Positions 48,802 through 57,725 are shown, numbered from the stretch's first letter. The stretch is DNA of 64,000 nt from Nonomuraea guangzhouensis (GCF_019396345.1 NZ_JAHKRM010000003.1:463187-527186), one strand, 5' to 3'. Notes: a model not told the origin generated them from the letters alone. Program-made: numbers and translations.

Positions 48802-49392
48802 GTGAGCATCCTCCTCTACCTGGCCATCGTCGTCATGTGGCTGTGTGTCCTGGTCCCGATGTGGTTGCGCAGGGACAAGACGAACCTCGCCGAGCTGGTC
48901 GAGCTCGAGGAGTACTACACCGGCGAACACCAGCTGCCGGACCTCTCGCAGCAGCCCGCCGATCCGGAGGAGCAGAGCGACGAGGACGCGCCGGAGTTCG
49001 AGCGGGTCGATCCACGGCAGTTCCGGGCCAGGCGTCGCGCGATCATCGTGGCCCGGCGCCGGCGGCTCCTCTTCTTCACCGCCCTGCTGGTGATCGCCTC
49101 GGTGGTCACCGCCGCGGTCAAGGTGATCCCCTGGTGGAGCGTGGCGCCCGCCGGGGTCATCATGCTGGCCTACATGACGTTCCTTCGGATCGCGGTGCAG
49201 GTCGACCGCGAACGGCGCGATCGCGTACTCCAGGCCCGCGCGGACCGCGCCCGACGACTGCGCGAGCAGCGACGGGTGGCGGAGCTGGCAGCCGAACAAG
49301 CCCAGGCCGAGATCATCGACCTCGCGGCCCGGCAGGGGGATGTGCTGTTCGATCAGTACGCGGAGCCGCCCCGGCGGGCGGTTGGGGACTGA
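48802..49392 (+). CDS. sepX: SepX/GlpR-family divisome membrane protein
   Basis: A 196-residue protein; GTG 48802 follows CGGAGG. One helix at the N-terminus (SILLYLAIVVMWLCVLVPMW) is followed by an acidic linker (LVELEEYYTGEHQ, DPEEQSDEDAPEFERVD), basic QFRARRRAIIVARRRR, two closely spaced helices (about 90-133) and a C-terminal charged coiled coil (DRARRLREQRRVAELAAEQ). This is the topology of Streptomyces SepX and corynebacterial GlpR, membrane receptors that recruit Glp to division septa. Its location three genes after glp supports the assignment. Confidence 0.82.
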   Translation: MSILLYLAIVVMWLCVLVPMWLRRDKTNLAELVELEEYYTGEHQLPDLSQQPADPEEQSDEDAPEFERVDPRQFRARRRAIIVARRRRLLFFTALLVIASVVTAAVKVIPWWSVAPAGVIMLAYMTFLRIAVQVDRERRDRVLQARADRARRLREQRRVAELAAEQAQAEIIDLAARQGDVLFDQYAEPPRRAVGD

Positions 49393-49452
49393 GCGGGGCG
49401 TGAATGGATGGCGCGAGGACTGCCTGGAGTTTGCTAATCTGGTCGAGTCCAC

Positions 49453-49529
49453 GGGGATGTAGCGCAGTCCGGTAGCGCACTTCGTTCGCATCGAAGGGGT
49501 CAGGGGTTCGAATCCCCTCATCTCCACCA
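49453..49529 (+). tRNA. tRNA-Ala (anticodon CGC), CCA encoded
   Basis: Starts GGGGATG and ends CATCTCC-A-CCA, giving a 7-bp acceptor stem with the alanine-identity G3-U70 pair. The D arm is GCGC...GCGC, the anticodon arm CTTCG-TTCGCAT-CGAAG (CGC), and the T arm AGGGG-TTCGAAT-CCCCT. The DNA immediately after the 3' end is repeated at 52684-52723, marking an integration site. Confidence 0.95.
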
Positions 49530-49562
49530 GGGGCCGTTCCTGAAACGGCTGGACTGAAGTTG
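49524..49562 (+). repeat. att-like repeat at the tRNA-Ala 3' end
   Basis: CCACC-AGGGGCCGTTCCTG and the following AAACGGCTGGAC...GAAGTTG recur at 52684-52723 with small differences. The other scar copies carry a similar CCACCAGG/CCACCCAGG junction. It is the likely chromosomal end of the integration locus. Confidence 0.5.
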
Positions 49563-49566
49563 ACGG

Positions 49567-49599
49567 GATCCCGTCTGATCATCGCGATCAGGCGGGATC
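49567..49599 (+). terminator. Hairpin terminator after tRNA-Ala
   Basis: GATCCCGTCTGATC pairs with GATCAGGCGGGATC (one G-U) around a 5-base loop, followed by TTGTCGTTT. Good rho-independent terminator for the tRNA-Ala transcript. Confidence 0.7.
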
Positions 49600-50046
49600 T
49601 TGTCGTTTCAGGGGTTTCTGAATCGGGTTCGTCCTGGTTTGGGGGTCGCGGAGCAGGTGTCCGGGGAGGCCCGGGTGGTGTCAGGGCACTGGTGGAGGTC
49701 GGAGTTCGCGTCGCTGGGCATGGCGATGCCTGCTCCGGGCTGGGTGATGCGACACGGTGATCTGAAGTGCGGGTTATGGGGCAGGTGGTGGCCTGCTGCG
49801 GCCCGTGAGCGGTGAGCGAAACATGCCGGGATTTTTGACATGCGGGGGTAGCCCAGGTTGCCTGATGCTGGTTATGTTCCCACAAGGTACGTGTGAGAGG
49901 ACAAGACAGGATCTCCGCGTACAAGATGCGATCAAATCGCGCCGCGCGTACGCGGTCACATCAGCCGACGACCGCGCTACCGGCTGTCCGAGCATCTGCA
50001 GGTCGGCCGGAAAAGGCTGAGCTCTGCCGGAAGAAGATGAAGACAT
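49600..50046. other. Non-coding stretch at the start of the accessory region
   Basis: No supported gene in about 450 bases; the open frames present have no ribosome site or recognisable product. The end of the stretch must carry the promoter of the small secreted protein at 50047. Confidence 0.4.
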
Positions 50047-50397
50047 ATGCGCAAGATCGGCCCCATGCGCAGGCTCGCGCTCGGTGCCGTTTCAGGCGTC
50101 ATCGCAGCTGGAGCCCTGACAGCGCCCGCACCTCCCGTCGCCGCCTCAATATCACCGTCGGCTACCGCGACCACGTTCGTGACCAGCGGCCCGAACAGCC
50201 CTCAGCTGGCGGATCCGCCACCGAAGTGTCACAGCGCGAAGTGCTACATGAAGTGGTGGCACAAGGAGAACGACAAGGGGAGATGGCACCGCTTTAAGGA
50301 ACATCTCAAGCATAATCTCAAGCACATGTGGGAGCACCCCAACCGCTGGAAGTGGGAAAGGGAGCACGGCCAGAACATTGGCCCGCCACATGGATGA
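50047..50397 (+). CDS. Small secreted His/Trp/Lys-rich protein
   Basis: A 116-residue protein with GGAAGAAGATGAAGA upstream of ATG 50047. A signal peptide (residues 1-33) has an Ala-rich core ending PVAAS. The mature part has a Ser/Thr/Pro linker, a CHSAKC pair and an unusual basic aromatic tail (YMKWWHKENDKGRWHRFKEH, NPRWKWEREHG-like) with many His, Trp and Lys. It could bind metal, heme or anionic wall polymers; no family recognised. Confidence 0.55.
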   Translation: MRKIGPMRRLALGAVSGVIAAGALTAPAPPVAASISPSATATTFVTSGPNSPQLADPPPKCHSAKCYMKWWHKENDKGRWHRFKEHLKHNLKHMWEHPNRWKWEREHGQNIGPPHG

Positions 50398-50547
50398 GTT
50401 CTGAGGCTTTGCCGACCTGAGGGCGCAGCTCGGCAGGGGTGCCCGCGGGCGGGTTCGGCATGAGATGAGGCTCTCGATAGGAGCACTCGGCCTTCAACGC
50501 CGCTCCTGCGCGGTCTTCAGATCCCCCACGCTGCCGAACAAGAAGGC

Positions 50548-51912
50548 TCACCAGCCGAGCTGGTCACCGAGCCGCAACCGCAGCCACAGCACCAGACGCT
50601 GGTCCGGGTCGGAGAGGTCGAACCCGAAGATCTCCTGGGCGCGGACAAGCCGGTACCGGACGGTGTTCGGGTGCACGGACAGCCGATTGGAGGCGGCCGC
50701 GATATCGCTGTTGGCGTCAAGGTAGGCGAGGATGGTGGGCGCATAGGTGGTGTCGTGCTCGAGATCGTGGGCGCGGACCGCCGGCCCGAGCCTGCGGGGC
50801 AGCGCCTCGTGCGCGGCCAGTATCCGGGCCAGCGCGAACAGCGTCGCACCGGCCCACACCTCGTCGATCGTGGCCACCTGGCATGGTTCCGGGTCACCCA
50901 GCTGGTCGGTGAGCGCGCGCAAGACGAGATCCGCGTCGGCGCGTGAGCTCGCGATCGAGTGCAACCCCTGGACAAGCGAGCCGAGTCCGGCCTGGACGGG
51001 CACCTGCAGCGCACCGTGGGCTCGCCGGGCGATGTCGGCCACGAGTTCGCGGTGCGCGTTCGGCGAAGGCCCGCTCGGCAGCAGCGCATAGACCGTTCCA
51101 TCGATCAACGCGCAGCCGTGCCTGCCGTAGTGGGCCTCGCAGTGCAGGCTCACCAGGTCGGCGAGCCGGGTGGCCGCGTGTGCCACGAGGACGTCGTCGG
51201 CCTTGCTCGAGGCGACGGCGAACGCGGCCACCGCGACGGGCAGGTTCGGGTCCAGGCCGAGCTGTGGGGCCACCGTGGTGACACTGCTCGGGTCGGTGAG
51301 CAGCCGCCGCAGAAGGTCGGCGCGCCTGCGCCGGACGGCATCGACCGCGGTGCGGGCCGCAAGCAGGTGCAGCGAGACGATGTCCACCACATCGCAAAGG
51401 GTCTGTTCCGCAGCGGAGTCCAGGCGGTCCTCGGTATCGACGACCCAGATCGAACCCAGTTGCTCGCCTCCCGCGCGGACCGCGACACCGAGACGGGGAA
51501 GACCGCCGTGAACGGCCGGGAACCGGCAGGTGCGCACCGCTTGGGCGAGCGTGCGGTACTGCTCGTCGTATTCCGGGCCATCGGGCACATGGAGGCCGAG
51601 AATGCCCTGGCGGCGGCCCTCGTCGATGGCCTGGCCGGGCAAAGTCGAGTACGCGAGGATGCGCCGGTGCGGATCCTCGATCACGGTGGCACCTCCTACC
51701 ATCCCCGCGATCGCGTTGGCCAAGGCGAACAGATCGCCGATGGCCGGGGCGCCTCCGGCCTGCGCGAAGCGCACCGGGGACGCGAGGGCCGAGGAGATCA
51801 TGGCGTCCAGGTGGTGCCAGGCTACGGCCTCATCGGCGGCGAGCAGCACGATGCCGGACCGCTGCGCGGCTTCCACCAGCTCGGTGACCGGCTCGCCGAA
51901 ACTCTTCACCAC
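50548..51912 (-). CDS. PucR-family regulator, 5' end lost
   Basis: The 454 residues from GTG 51912 include a GAF-like mid-region, a CdaR GGDEF-like domain and an intact C-terminal PucR helix-turn-helix (ANSDIAAASNRLSVHPNTVR). The upstream frame continues as THEAQQLVESAAEAGYACLVV to a stop at about 51972, but the first about 80 residues of the PucR N-terminal domain are missing. At exactly the same place the opposite-strand gene begins without its own 5' part, so a deletion has fused two genes head to head. Expression would need a fortuitous promoter. Confidence 0.72.
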   Translation of the reverse strand: MVKSFGEPVTELVEAAQRSGIVLLAADEAVAWHHLDAMISSALASPVRFAQAGGAPAIGDLFALANAIAGMVGGATVIEDPHRRILAYSTLPGQAIDEGRRQGILGLHVPDGPEYDEQYRTLAQAVRTCRFPAVHGGLPRLGVAVRAGGEQLGSIWVVDTEDRLDSAAEQTLCDVVDIVSLHLLAARTAVDAVRRRRADLLRRLLTDPSSVTTVAPQLGLDPNLPVAVAAFAVASSKADDVLVAHAATRLADLVSLHCEAHYGRHGCALIDGTVYALLPSGPSPNAHRELVADIARRAHGALQVPVQAGLGSLVQGLHSIASSRADADLVLRALTDQLGDPEPCQVATIDEVWAGATLFALARILAAHEALPRRLGPAVRAHDLEHDTTYAPTILAYLDANSDIAAASNRLSVHPNTVRYRLVRAQEIFGFDLSDPDQRLVLWLRLRLGDQLGW

Positions 51913-51965
51913 CAGGCAGGCGTACCCCGCCTCGGCCGCCGATTCAACGAGTTGCTGCGCCTCGT

Positions 51966-52340
51966 GAGTTCAAGGACGCCGACCGGCTGGAGCGGGACCT
52001 GCGGGCGGCGGGCGTCAGAGCGGACATCACGTACCTCGAGTCCGGCAAGCAGTGCGAGAAGAACAGAGGAAAGAGCGTCCTGGCTCCGGACGGGCTCGTC
52101 ACCATGCGGGAGGGCGGGCTGGATATCAAGCCTCGGCTCATCGACGAGGACAAGACATTGGTGTTGGAGTTCTCCGGCGAACAGGACGATGAGAAGGAGC
52201 CCCCCGTAACCGGAAAGGTGTTCTGGAAGCTCGCCACGCTCCTGATCCCCGGCGATGTCGGCCCGTGCGTCGTCATCGACGACCCACAGTGGGACGATGA
52301 CGGCAGCGACACATCAGGACGGCCGCCTGCGGGGAGCTAG
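51966..52340 (+). pseudogene. C-terminal fragment of a small exported-protein gene
   Basis: The frame EFKDADRLERDLRAAGVRAD ... FSGEQDDEKEPPVTGKVFWK runs to TAG at 52338-52340 without a start of its own other than an internal ATG at 52104. The pattern 'EFKDADRLERDLRAAGVxADITYL' is that of C-terminal halves of actinobacterial membrane-anchored proteins of unknown function. The N-terminal anchor is missing, cut at the same junction as the PucR gene. 52341-52603 shows no supported gene. Confidence 0.55.
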
Positions 52341-52603
52341 CCCTCCGATAGGGCGACGCGCGCGCTACCGTCCAGTCCGGCACCACGACCCAGGGCGCGG
52401 GCTTGCCCAGAGGCGGCGACCGTGGCCCGCTCTGCGAGCGGACCGGGCCGCACGCGGGTACGAGGATCGTCCCCCGGCCGTGGTCGCCTCCGGGCGACGC
52501 GGGCGCCCCTCCTCCGCCACACGCATGAAGTTTTCCACCTCGGGGAACGCGGTGCGACCGAAGATCGCTAGGGGCTGGGTGAACATTCACCGTATGAGTC
52601 TTT

Positions 52604-52790
52604 CGGGAAGCGATCACCGTCGTGTTGGGAAGCGATCTTCCAAGGTCCCCAGTCCGGCCAGGTCACGCCTACCCGTGAACGCCCCACCCAGGGCCGTTCT
52701 TGAAACGGCTGGACCAGGAAGTTGCAGGTGAGAAGGGTCTTCGGAGTAATTCGGAGGCCCTTTTCTCATGTCTGGAAGTCGATGGGAGCC
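52604..52790 (+). repeat. Integration-scar repeat, copy A
   Basis: Begins CGGGAAGCGATCAC, has GGGAAGCGATCTTCC, then GTGAACGCCCCACCCAGGG, a 30-base segment also found after tRNA-Ala, GTTGCAGGTGAGAAGGGTCT, and a terminator-like hairpin GAAGGGTCTTCGGA/TCCGAGGCCCTTT, and ends at GGGAGCC. The same order of blocks occurs in copies B, C and D. Confidence 0.7.
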
Positions 52791-52900
52791 CCGCCGCCTT
52801 GGTGATCTTGCGGAACGCTCGCCGCACGTTGGCGCAGTCCAGTTGGGTTCCGACGCTGGTTCAAGAACACCAAGTTGTGATCTTGCCATGCCTCGCCGCC
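52775..52900 (-). pseudogene. Tyrosine recombinase fragment 1
   Basis: On the minus strand GEAWQDHNLVF and, after a frameshift, SVGTQLDCANVRRAFRKITK then AAGLPS match the middle of the actinobacterial integrases represented at 59043-59762 (RWRDNDLVF, GTELDSHNARRSFRAVLK). Only about 40 residues remain and none of the catalytic residues. It abuts scar copy A. Confidence 0.6.
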
Positions 52901-52991
52901 TTGAGCCCCTCGAGCTCTGGCACTCCTGGACACTTCCCTATAGTCGCCGGCCCGCCGAGGAGCAGGCCGACCTGCAGCGCCGTTCGCCGAG

Positions 52992-55790
52992 TCAGCGTCG
53001 GCGACGGAAGGCGTCGGCGGTGGACTTGTCGATGATCGCCAGCTGGGTGTGGATCTGGTTGGTGGTGGAGGGGTCGTGGTCGCCGAGGAGGGTGTGGGCG
53101 TGGCGCCACTGCTCGTGGGCGGCCGCGTGGTCTCCGGCGAGGTAATGGCAGGCGCCAAGGTGGGCGAGGGTGCTGGCCTCGGCGTATGGATCGCCGAATT
53201 CCCGGAACAGGTCCAGGGCTCGGCGGTAGCAGGGGACGGCCCCGGCCGGATCGCCCAGTTGGAGGCGGGTGTCGGCCAGGCACGACCAGGTATGGGCCTC
53301 GTGGGGACGGTTGCCGAGCTTCTGGTGCAGGATCAGGGCCTGCTCGCACAACTCAAGGGCCTGGGCGTGATTTCCCAGGCGGCCGTGGTGAAAGCCGAGG
53401 TCGGTGAGCGCGATGGCCCGGCCGACCTGGTCGCCCAGCTGGTCGAACAGGTCGTGGGCGCGGCGGGCGGCGTCGAGCGCGTCGGCCTCCCGGCCCTGGA
53501 GTGCGTACACGATGTCGCGGTGGTAGTGCGTCCACGCCTGACCTGCGGGGTCGTCATGTGCTCGTTCCAGGGCGGCGTCGAGGTTGCGGTGGGCATCGTC
53601 GAAGCGGCCAAGGTCGGCCAGCGCGAAGGCCAGGTTGCGGTACGCGCGAGACTCTTCCACCGGGTCGTCCAGCCGCCGGGCGGCGGCCACAGCGGCCTGC
53701 TGGGTCTCGGCCCGGTCGTGCCAGAAGCCCTGCCCATGCAGGAAAACGAACAACGCCCGCGCCAGGTAGCAGACCTGCCGGTCGAGGCCCAGATCGGCGG
53801 CGAGCTCCAGGGCGGCGAGCAGGGCAGGACGCTCGGCCGCGAACCAGGCCATCGTCGCGTCGCGTCCGGCGAGGTCGGTGACGCAGACGCCCGGGCCCGG
53901 CGCGGCGGAGGCGACGGTCTCGACGTCCCCCTCCATGTCGCCGCCAAGCAGCCGCTGGGCGGCGTACGCGGTATGGACGTAGTGGTCCACGATGCGGCGC
54001 CGAGCGGCGTCTCGGTCCGGGTCGCGGGCTTGGCAGAGTTCGGAGGCGTAGGCGCGTAGCAGGTCGTGGCAGGAGTAGCGGCCCGGGGCGTGTTCGGTGA
54101 GCAGGTTGGCGCGGGTCAGCTCGGCCAGCGGCGCCCGTACCTGGGGGACCGGGACGCCCGCCAGGCTGGCGGCGGCGGTGACCGTGCTGTCCGGGCCGGG
54201 ATGTAGCCCGGCGACCAGCCGGAACAGCCGCGCCGCCGCCTCGTTGCCGAGCGACTCGTACGACCACGAGAAGATCGCCCGTACGTTGACGGCACGGTCC
54301 AGCGCGCCGAGGGCGTCCCGGAGCTCGGCGGCGAGCGTGCCGAGCGGATGCGTGGGATGGATCGCGGCGCGGGCGGCGACGATCGCCAGCGCCAGCGGTA
54401 GCCCGGCGCAGCGGTGGACGATCTCTTCGACGGCGGCGGGCTGGGCAGCCATCCTGTCCTGGCCGAGCCGGGCGGCCAGCAGCCGCTTTGCCTCGTCCGG
54501 CGGCAGCAGGCCGATGGGGAGCGGATGCGCACCGTACGTCATGACCAGCCTGGTGAGATGATCCCGGCTGGTGACCACCACCAGGCAGCCAGGCGCTCCG
54601 GGCAGCAGTGGGGCGACCTGGTCGGCGTCGCGGGCGTTGTCGAGTAGCACCAGCATGCGCCGTCCGGCCAGCAGGCTGCGGTAGAGCCCGGCTTGCGCGT
54701 CCAGGCCGTCCGGGACCCGGTGCGGCGGCACTTCCAGCGCGCCGAGGAACTCGCGAATGGCCGCCGCCGGTCGTACGGCCTCCCCCGAGGGGTCGTATCC
54801 GCGCAGGTTGACGTAGAGCTGGCCGTCCGGGAAGCGCCCGGCGACCCGGTGCGCCCAGTGCACCGCGAGTGTGGTCTTCCCGACGCCGGCCGTGCCGGAG
54901 ATCACCGTGATCAGCGGCGACCGGGACCTCGTCTCGTCCGGCCGGATCTCGTCCGGCGGGACGAGCAGCGCGTCCAGCGCCACCAGCTCGGTCTCCCGCC
55001 CGGCAAACCCGTTGACGGTGGCGGGCAACTGCCTGGGCACCGCGCGCCCGGCCGCCGGGGCGCCGACGACGAGCAGATCGGCATGAACCTGCCGCAGCTC
55101 AGGGCTGGGATCGGCGCCGAGCTCCTCGGCGAGCCGGCGCCGGATCGTCTCGTACCGCTCCAGCGCCTCGGCAGGACGACCGGCCGACTCCAGCACCCGC
55201 AGCAGCCGCGCCCACAGCGATTCCCGCAGCGGATGCCGCTCGGCGGCCTTGGCCAGTTGGGCCGGGTCCGGCTGCGCTCCGTGTGCCAGGTCCAGGTCGA
55301 CCCGGCGCTCCAGCGCGGTCAGGTACCGATCCTGCAGCGCCGGGGCCACGAAGTGCTCCAGCCAGTCCGATCGGATCCCGTCGAAGGGGGTGCCGCGCCA
55401 CAGCGCCAGCGCCTCGGCCAGCCGGGACCGCTCGGCCGCCGGGTCCGGCGCCGCCGCGGCCCCATCGAGCAGGAGGCCGAAGAACAGGGCGTCGACCTGG
55501 TCCGGCTCGGCCGCCAGCAGGTAGCCGCCCGACCGAGACACGATCAGCTCGACGGTTCCCAGGGCGCGGCGTACGCGCTTGACGGTGGTACGGAGGTTGA
55601 CCCGCGGGTCGCCGCGCGGATCGGTGCCCCACACCGCGGTCGCCAGCCTGTCCGTCGGGACGGTACGGCCCGCTGACATCGCCAGCACCGCCATCAACAC
55701 GCGCTGCCGCCCCGGGGGCAGTTCGACCGGCCTCCCGGCCACGGAAACGCGCAGCGGCCCGAGCAACTCGACGGCCAGCACGCGCATCAC
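52992..55790 (-). CDS. SARP/AfsR-family regulator with NB-ARC and TPR domains
   Basis: A 932-residue AfsR-like protein. An OmpR-type winged helix (VAGRPVELPPGRQRVLMAVL, 1-95) and the bacterial transcriptional activation domain (about 100-245) are followed by an NB-ARC ATPase with Walker A SGTAGVGKTTLAVHWA (about 297-312), Walker B MLVLLDNA and GLPLALAIVAARA. The C-terminal 300 residues are TPR-like (READALDAARRAHDLFDQLG). Such proteins activate secondary-metabolite or differentiation genes after ATP-dependent oligomerisation. No biosynthetic cluster is visible in the window, so its targets lie elsewhere. Confidence 0.9.
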   Translation of the reverse strand: MMRVLAVELLGPLRVSVAGRPVELPPGRQRVLMAVLAMSAGRTVPTDRLATAVWGTDPRGDPRVNLRTTVKRVRRALGTVELIVSRSGGYLLAAEPDQVDALFFGLLLDGAAAAPDPAAERSRLAEALALWRGTPFDGIRSDWLEHFVAPALQDRYLTALERRVDLDLAHGAQPDPAQLAKAAERHPLRESLWARLLRVLESAGRPAEALERYETIRRRLAEELGADPSPELRQVHADLLVVGAPAAGRAVPRQLPATVNGFAGRETELVALDALLVPPDEIRPDETRSRSPLITVISGTAGVGKTTLAVHWAHRVAGRFPDGQLYVNLRGYDPSGEAVRPAAAIREFLGALEVPPHRVPDGLDAQAGLYRSLLAGRRMLVLLDNARDADQVAPLLPGAPGCLVVVTSRDHLTRLVMTYGAHPLPIGLLPPDEAKRLLAARLGQDRMAAQPAAVEEIVHRCAGLPLALAIVAARAAIHPTHPLGTLAAELRDALGALDRAVNVRAIFSWSYESLGNEAAARLFRLVAGLHPGPDSTVTAAASLAGVPVPQVRAPLAELTRANLLTEHAPGRYSCHDLLRAYASELCQARDPDRDAARRRIVDHYVHTAYAAQRLLGGDMEGDVETVASAAPGPGVCVTDLAGRDATMAWFAAERPALLAALELAADLGLDRQVCYLARALFVFLHGQGFWHDRAETQQAAVAAARRLDDPVEESRAYRNLAFALADLGRFDDAHRNLDAALERAHDDPAGQAWTHYHRDIVYALQGREADALDAARRAHDLFDQLGDQVGRAIALTDLGFHHGRLGNHAQALELCEQALILHQKLGNRPHEAHTWSCLADTRLQLGDPAGAVPCYRRALDLFREFGDPYAEASTLAHLGACHYLAGDHAAAHEQWRHAHTLLGDHDPSTTNQIHTQLAIIDKSTADAFRRRR

Positions 55791-55971
55791 CCCCTCTCGC
55801 CCGCCCGGGTCCTACGGTGAGTGCCACCGGACTGACACCACTTTGCCACCCGGGGTCCGCCAAACTGGCGATCATCTCGCGCGAGCGTGATCCACCGAGG
55901 GGCCCCGTCGGCATGTGATCTTCGTTATGAGGCATGTCGCTGGACGGGCTCGTCGGCCCCGCCGCTCGGGT

Positions 55972-55987
55972 CAGGCTCATGAGCCTG
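55972..55987. promoter_or_regulatory. 16-bp perfect palindrome upstream of ribD-like gene
   Basis: CAGGCTCATGAGCCTG lies between the SARP gene start (55790, minus) and the reductase start (56046, plus). It may be an operator. The surrounding 55791-56045 also carries, on the minus strand, RRKRLPGPQAHEPDPSGGAD, which looks like a gene tail, so the palindrome may instead be part of debris. Confidence 0.4.
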
Positions 55988-56045
55988 GGGGCCGGGCAGC
56001 CGCTTTCGCCGAAACCAGTTTGGATCGAGACCACAGGAGACCGAA

Positions 56046-56618
56046 GTGTCCATATCAGTGCTCGACATGTCAGTGTCCCTCGACGGGTACATCGCCGATA
56101 CCGACGATTTCCTCGGCGGCGACGACGGCGAGCGGTTGCACAAGTGGGCGGACGTGAAGGGGGAGTCCGGCCAGCCGTCCGTGCCGGTCGGGCAATTCCA
56201 GGACGAATGGAAGGCTGCTGGTGCGGTCCTCGCGGGACGGCGGACTGCCGAGCTCATGGATCATTGGGGTGGGGATCACAACGGTCTCCCGATCTTCGTA
56301 CCCAGCCACCGGCCGCCCGGCCCGGCCGCTCGCTGGGGCTATCCGTTGGTGACGTACGTGACCGACGGGATCGAAAGCGCGATGGCGCAGGCGAAGGCTG
56401 CCGCCGGGGACCGGGACGTGCAGGTGCGTGGCGCGTACACGGGGCAACGGGCGCTCGAGGCTGGGGTGCTGGACGAGGTGCAGATCCATCTGATCCCGGT
56501 GCTGCTCGGTCGTGGCCGGCGGCTGTTCGATGTCTTGCCGTCGGAGATCGAGTTGGAGATCGTCCGGGTGATCGATACGCCGGAGGCCACCCACATCCGC
56601 TACCGTGTCCGTCGCTGA
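56046..56618 (+). CDS. Dihydrofolate reductase-fold (RibD C-terminal-like) protein
   Basis: A 190-residue protein; GTG 56046 follows CAGGAGA. MSVSLDGYIADTDDFLGG (about 8-25), GAVLAGRRTAELMDHWGG and LDEVQIHLIPVLLGRGRRLF are the hallmarks of the RibD_C/dihydrofolate-reductase family, often called YwjB- or YyaP-like. It probably reduces a pterin or other small molecule with NADPH; true folate or riboflavin roles are unlikely for a stand-alone gene in accessory DNA. Confidence 0.85.
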   Translation: MSISVLDMSVSLDGYIADTDDFLGGDDGERLHKWADVKGESGQPSVPVGQFQDEWKAAGAVLAGRRTAELMDHWGGDHNGLPIFVPSHRPPGPAARWGYPLVTYVTDGIESAMAQAKAAAGDRDVQVRGAYTGQRALEAGVLDEVQIHLIPVLLGRGRRLFDVLPSEIELEIVRVIDTPEATHIRYRVRR

Positions 56619-56942
56619 GCCGATCGACTAGCGCCGACCAGCCGGGACGTGCTACCGCGGACCCTGCATGAGGTATTCGGCGGCCGGTATTCCAGCTATC
56701 CCTGAGCCGCCATTACCCATATTCGTCCCATCAGTCCCACCAGGGCGCAGTCCCGTAGATCTTGAAGGGTCGTTTGGTGTAGATCATCCCTGTAGGGGAT
56801 CGCCTGAATCGTCAGATCTGCAACATCGCCCCGCAAAGCAACCTCGCCATAGCCAGGTACCGTCCTGTGTGTCACATGCGCGGGTATCGCACTGCAGCCG
56901 GATGCATCCTCCTCGCAGGAAAAGCCCGGTCGGCGAATCGTC
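56619..56942. other. Region with possible minus-strand gene remnant
   Basis: No firm gene. A minus-strand frame ending at 56696 reads VALRGDVADLTIQAIPYRDD then LHQTTLQDLRDCALVGLMGR, which looks like real protein, but it has no credible start and I do not recognise it. It may be the tail of a decayed gene. Confidence 0.3.
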
Positions 56943-57373
56943 TTGACGGGCATGGTCGGCATCATCCTTCCTGTTGCCCTCCCGGCGTGGGCGGCCTTGA
57001 TGACCAGGCTCTTTCCCAACTCCTCCCAATGTGGCGAATACACCGGATGCGTTGGCTACCTTGTCCAGGCGTGGGAGGTCGAGCGTTGGGTTGCGATCGT
57101 GCTCGCCTGGCCGCTGCTGCATCTCCTACGAGTACGGCCCTCTTGGCCCGTGCAATCCTGGCCGCCTTATTCCTGACGGCGATCTGGCAGGTTGCTGAAG
57201 CGTTGCTGCCCGTATCGTTCGCCGAGGCCTTCGCCCTCATCATTTTCAGCGGGATGATCGCGTATCCGACCGCGGCCTGGTTGGCCATGCCGCGCATCCC
57301 CCGGAAACTGCTCATCTTGGCTGTTGCTTCGTGCCTGGCGCTCTACGCCTTGACCTTCCTGCTCACCGTCTGA
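56943..57373 (+). pseudogene. Small membrane protein interrupted by a frameshift
   Basis: From TTG 56943 (or ATG 56952) one frame gives GMVGIILPVALPAWAALMTR, ERWVAIVLAWPLLHLLRVRP. Near 57150 the hydrophobic protein continues in a different frame: AILAALFLTAIWQVAEALLP, AFALIIFSGMIAYPTAAWLA, LLILAVASCLALYALTFLL. Together they make a four-to-five helix membrane protein of about 140 residues; separately neither is sensible. A one-base indel is the simplest reason, either decay or sequencing error. Confidence 0.55.
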
Positions 57374-57415
57374 CTCCAAGATCTCCACCGCGACTTCACC
57401 ACCGACCAATAGGTC

Positions 57416-57505
57416 CGGGAAACGATCAAACGCGATCCGGGAAGCGATCGAGGCAGTGCCCTCTCTGCCGCAGGCAGGAGCTACTCGTGAACACCCCACC
57501 CAGGT
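57416..57505 (+). repeat. Integration-scar repeat, copy B (short)
   Basis: CGGGAAACGATCAAACGCGA then CCGGGAAGCGATCGAGG, and CTCGTGAACACCCCACCCAGG, as in copies A, C and D, but the following hairpin is a different one (57507-57540). Confidence 0.65.
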
Positions 57506-57506
57506 C

Positions 57507-57540
57507 GAAGGCCGCTTCCCGATAGTGGGAGGCGGCCTTC
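57507..57540 (+). terminator. 14-bp hairpin after scar copy B
   Basis: GAAGGCCGCTTCCC pairs with GGGAGGCGGCCTTC (one G-U) around GATAGT. It occupies the position of the terminator in the other scar copies. 57541-57725 has no supported gene. Confidence 0.65.
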
Positions 57541-57725
57541 CGGGTTGCTGGGTGACTAACTGAGTGGCTACGGTTCTGATCGTTTCTTCAAGCTCAGCCC
57601 CGGAGCGTTCGAGCCGCTCGCATGATCTAGCGCACTGGGACCACTCCCATTACTCTCGGCCATCTGTGATCGCATGACTCCTCCGGCCGCCCCGAGGTAA
57701 GAGCCGGCCACAAGGACGGTGAGCG

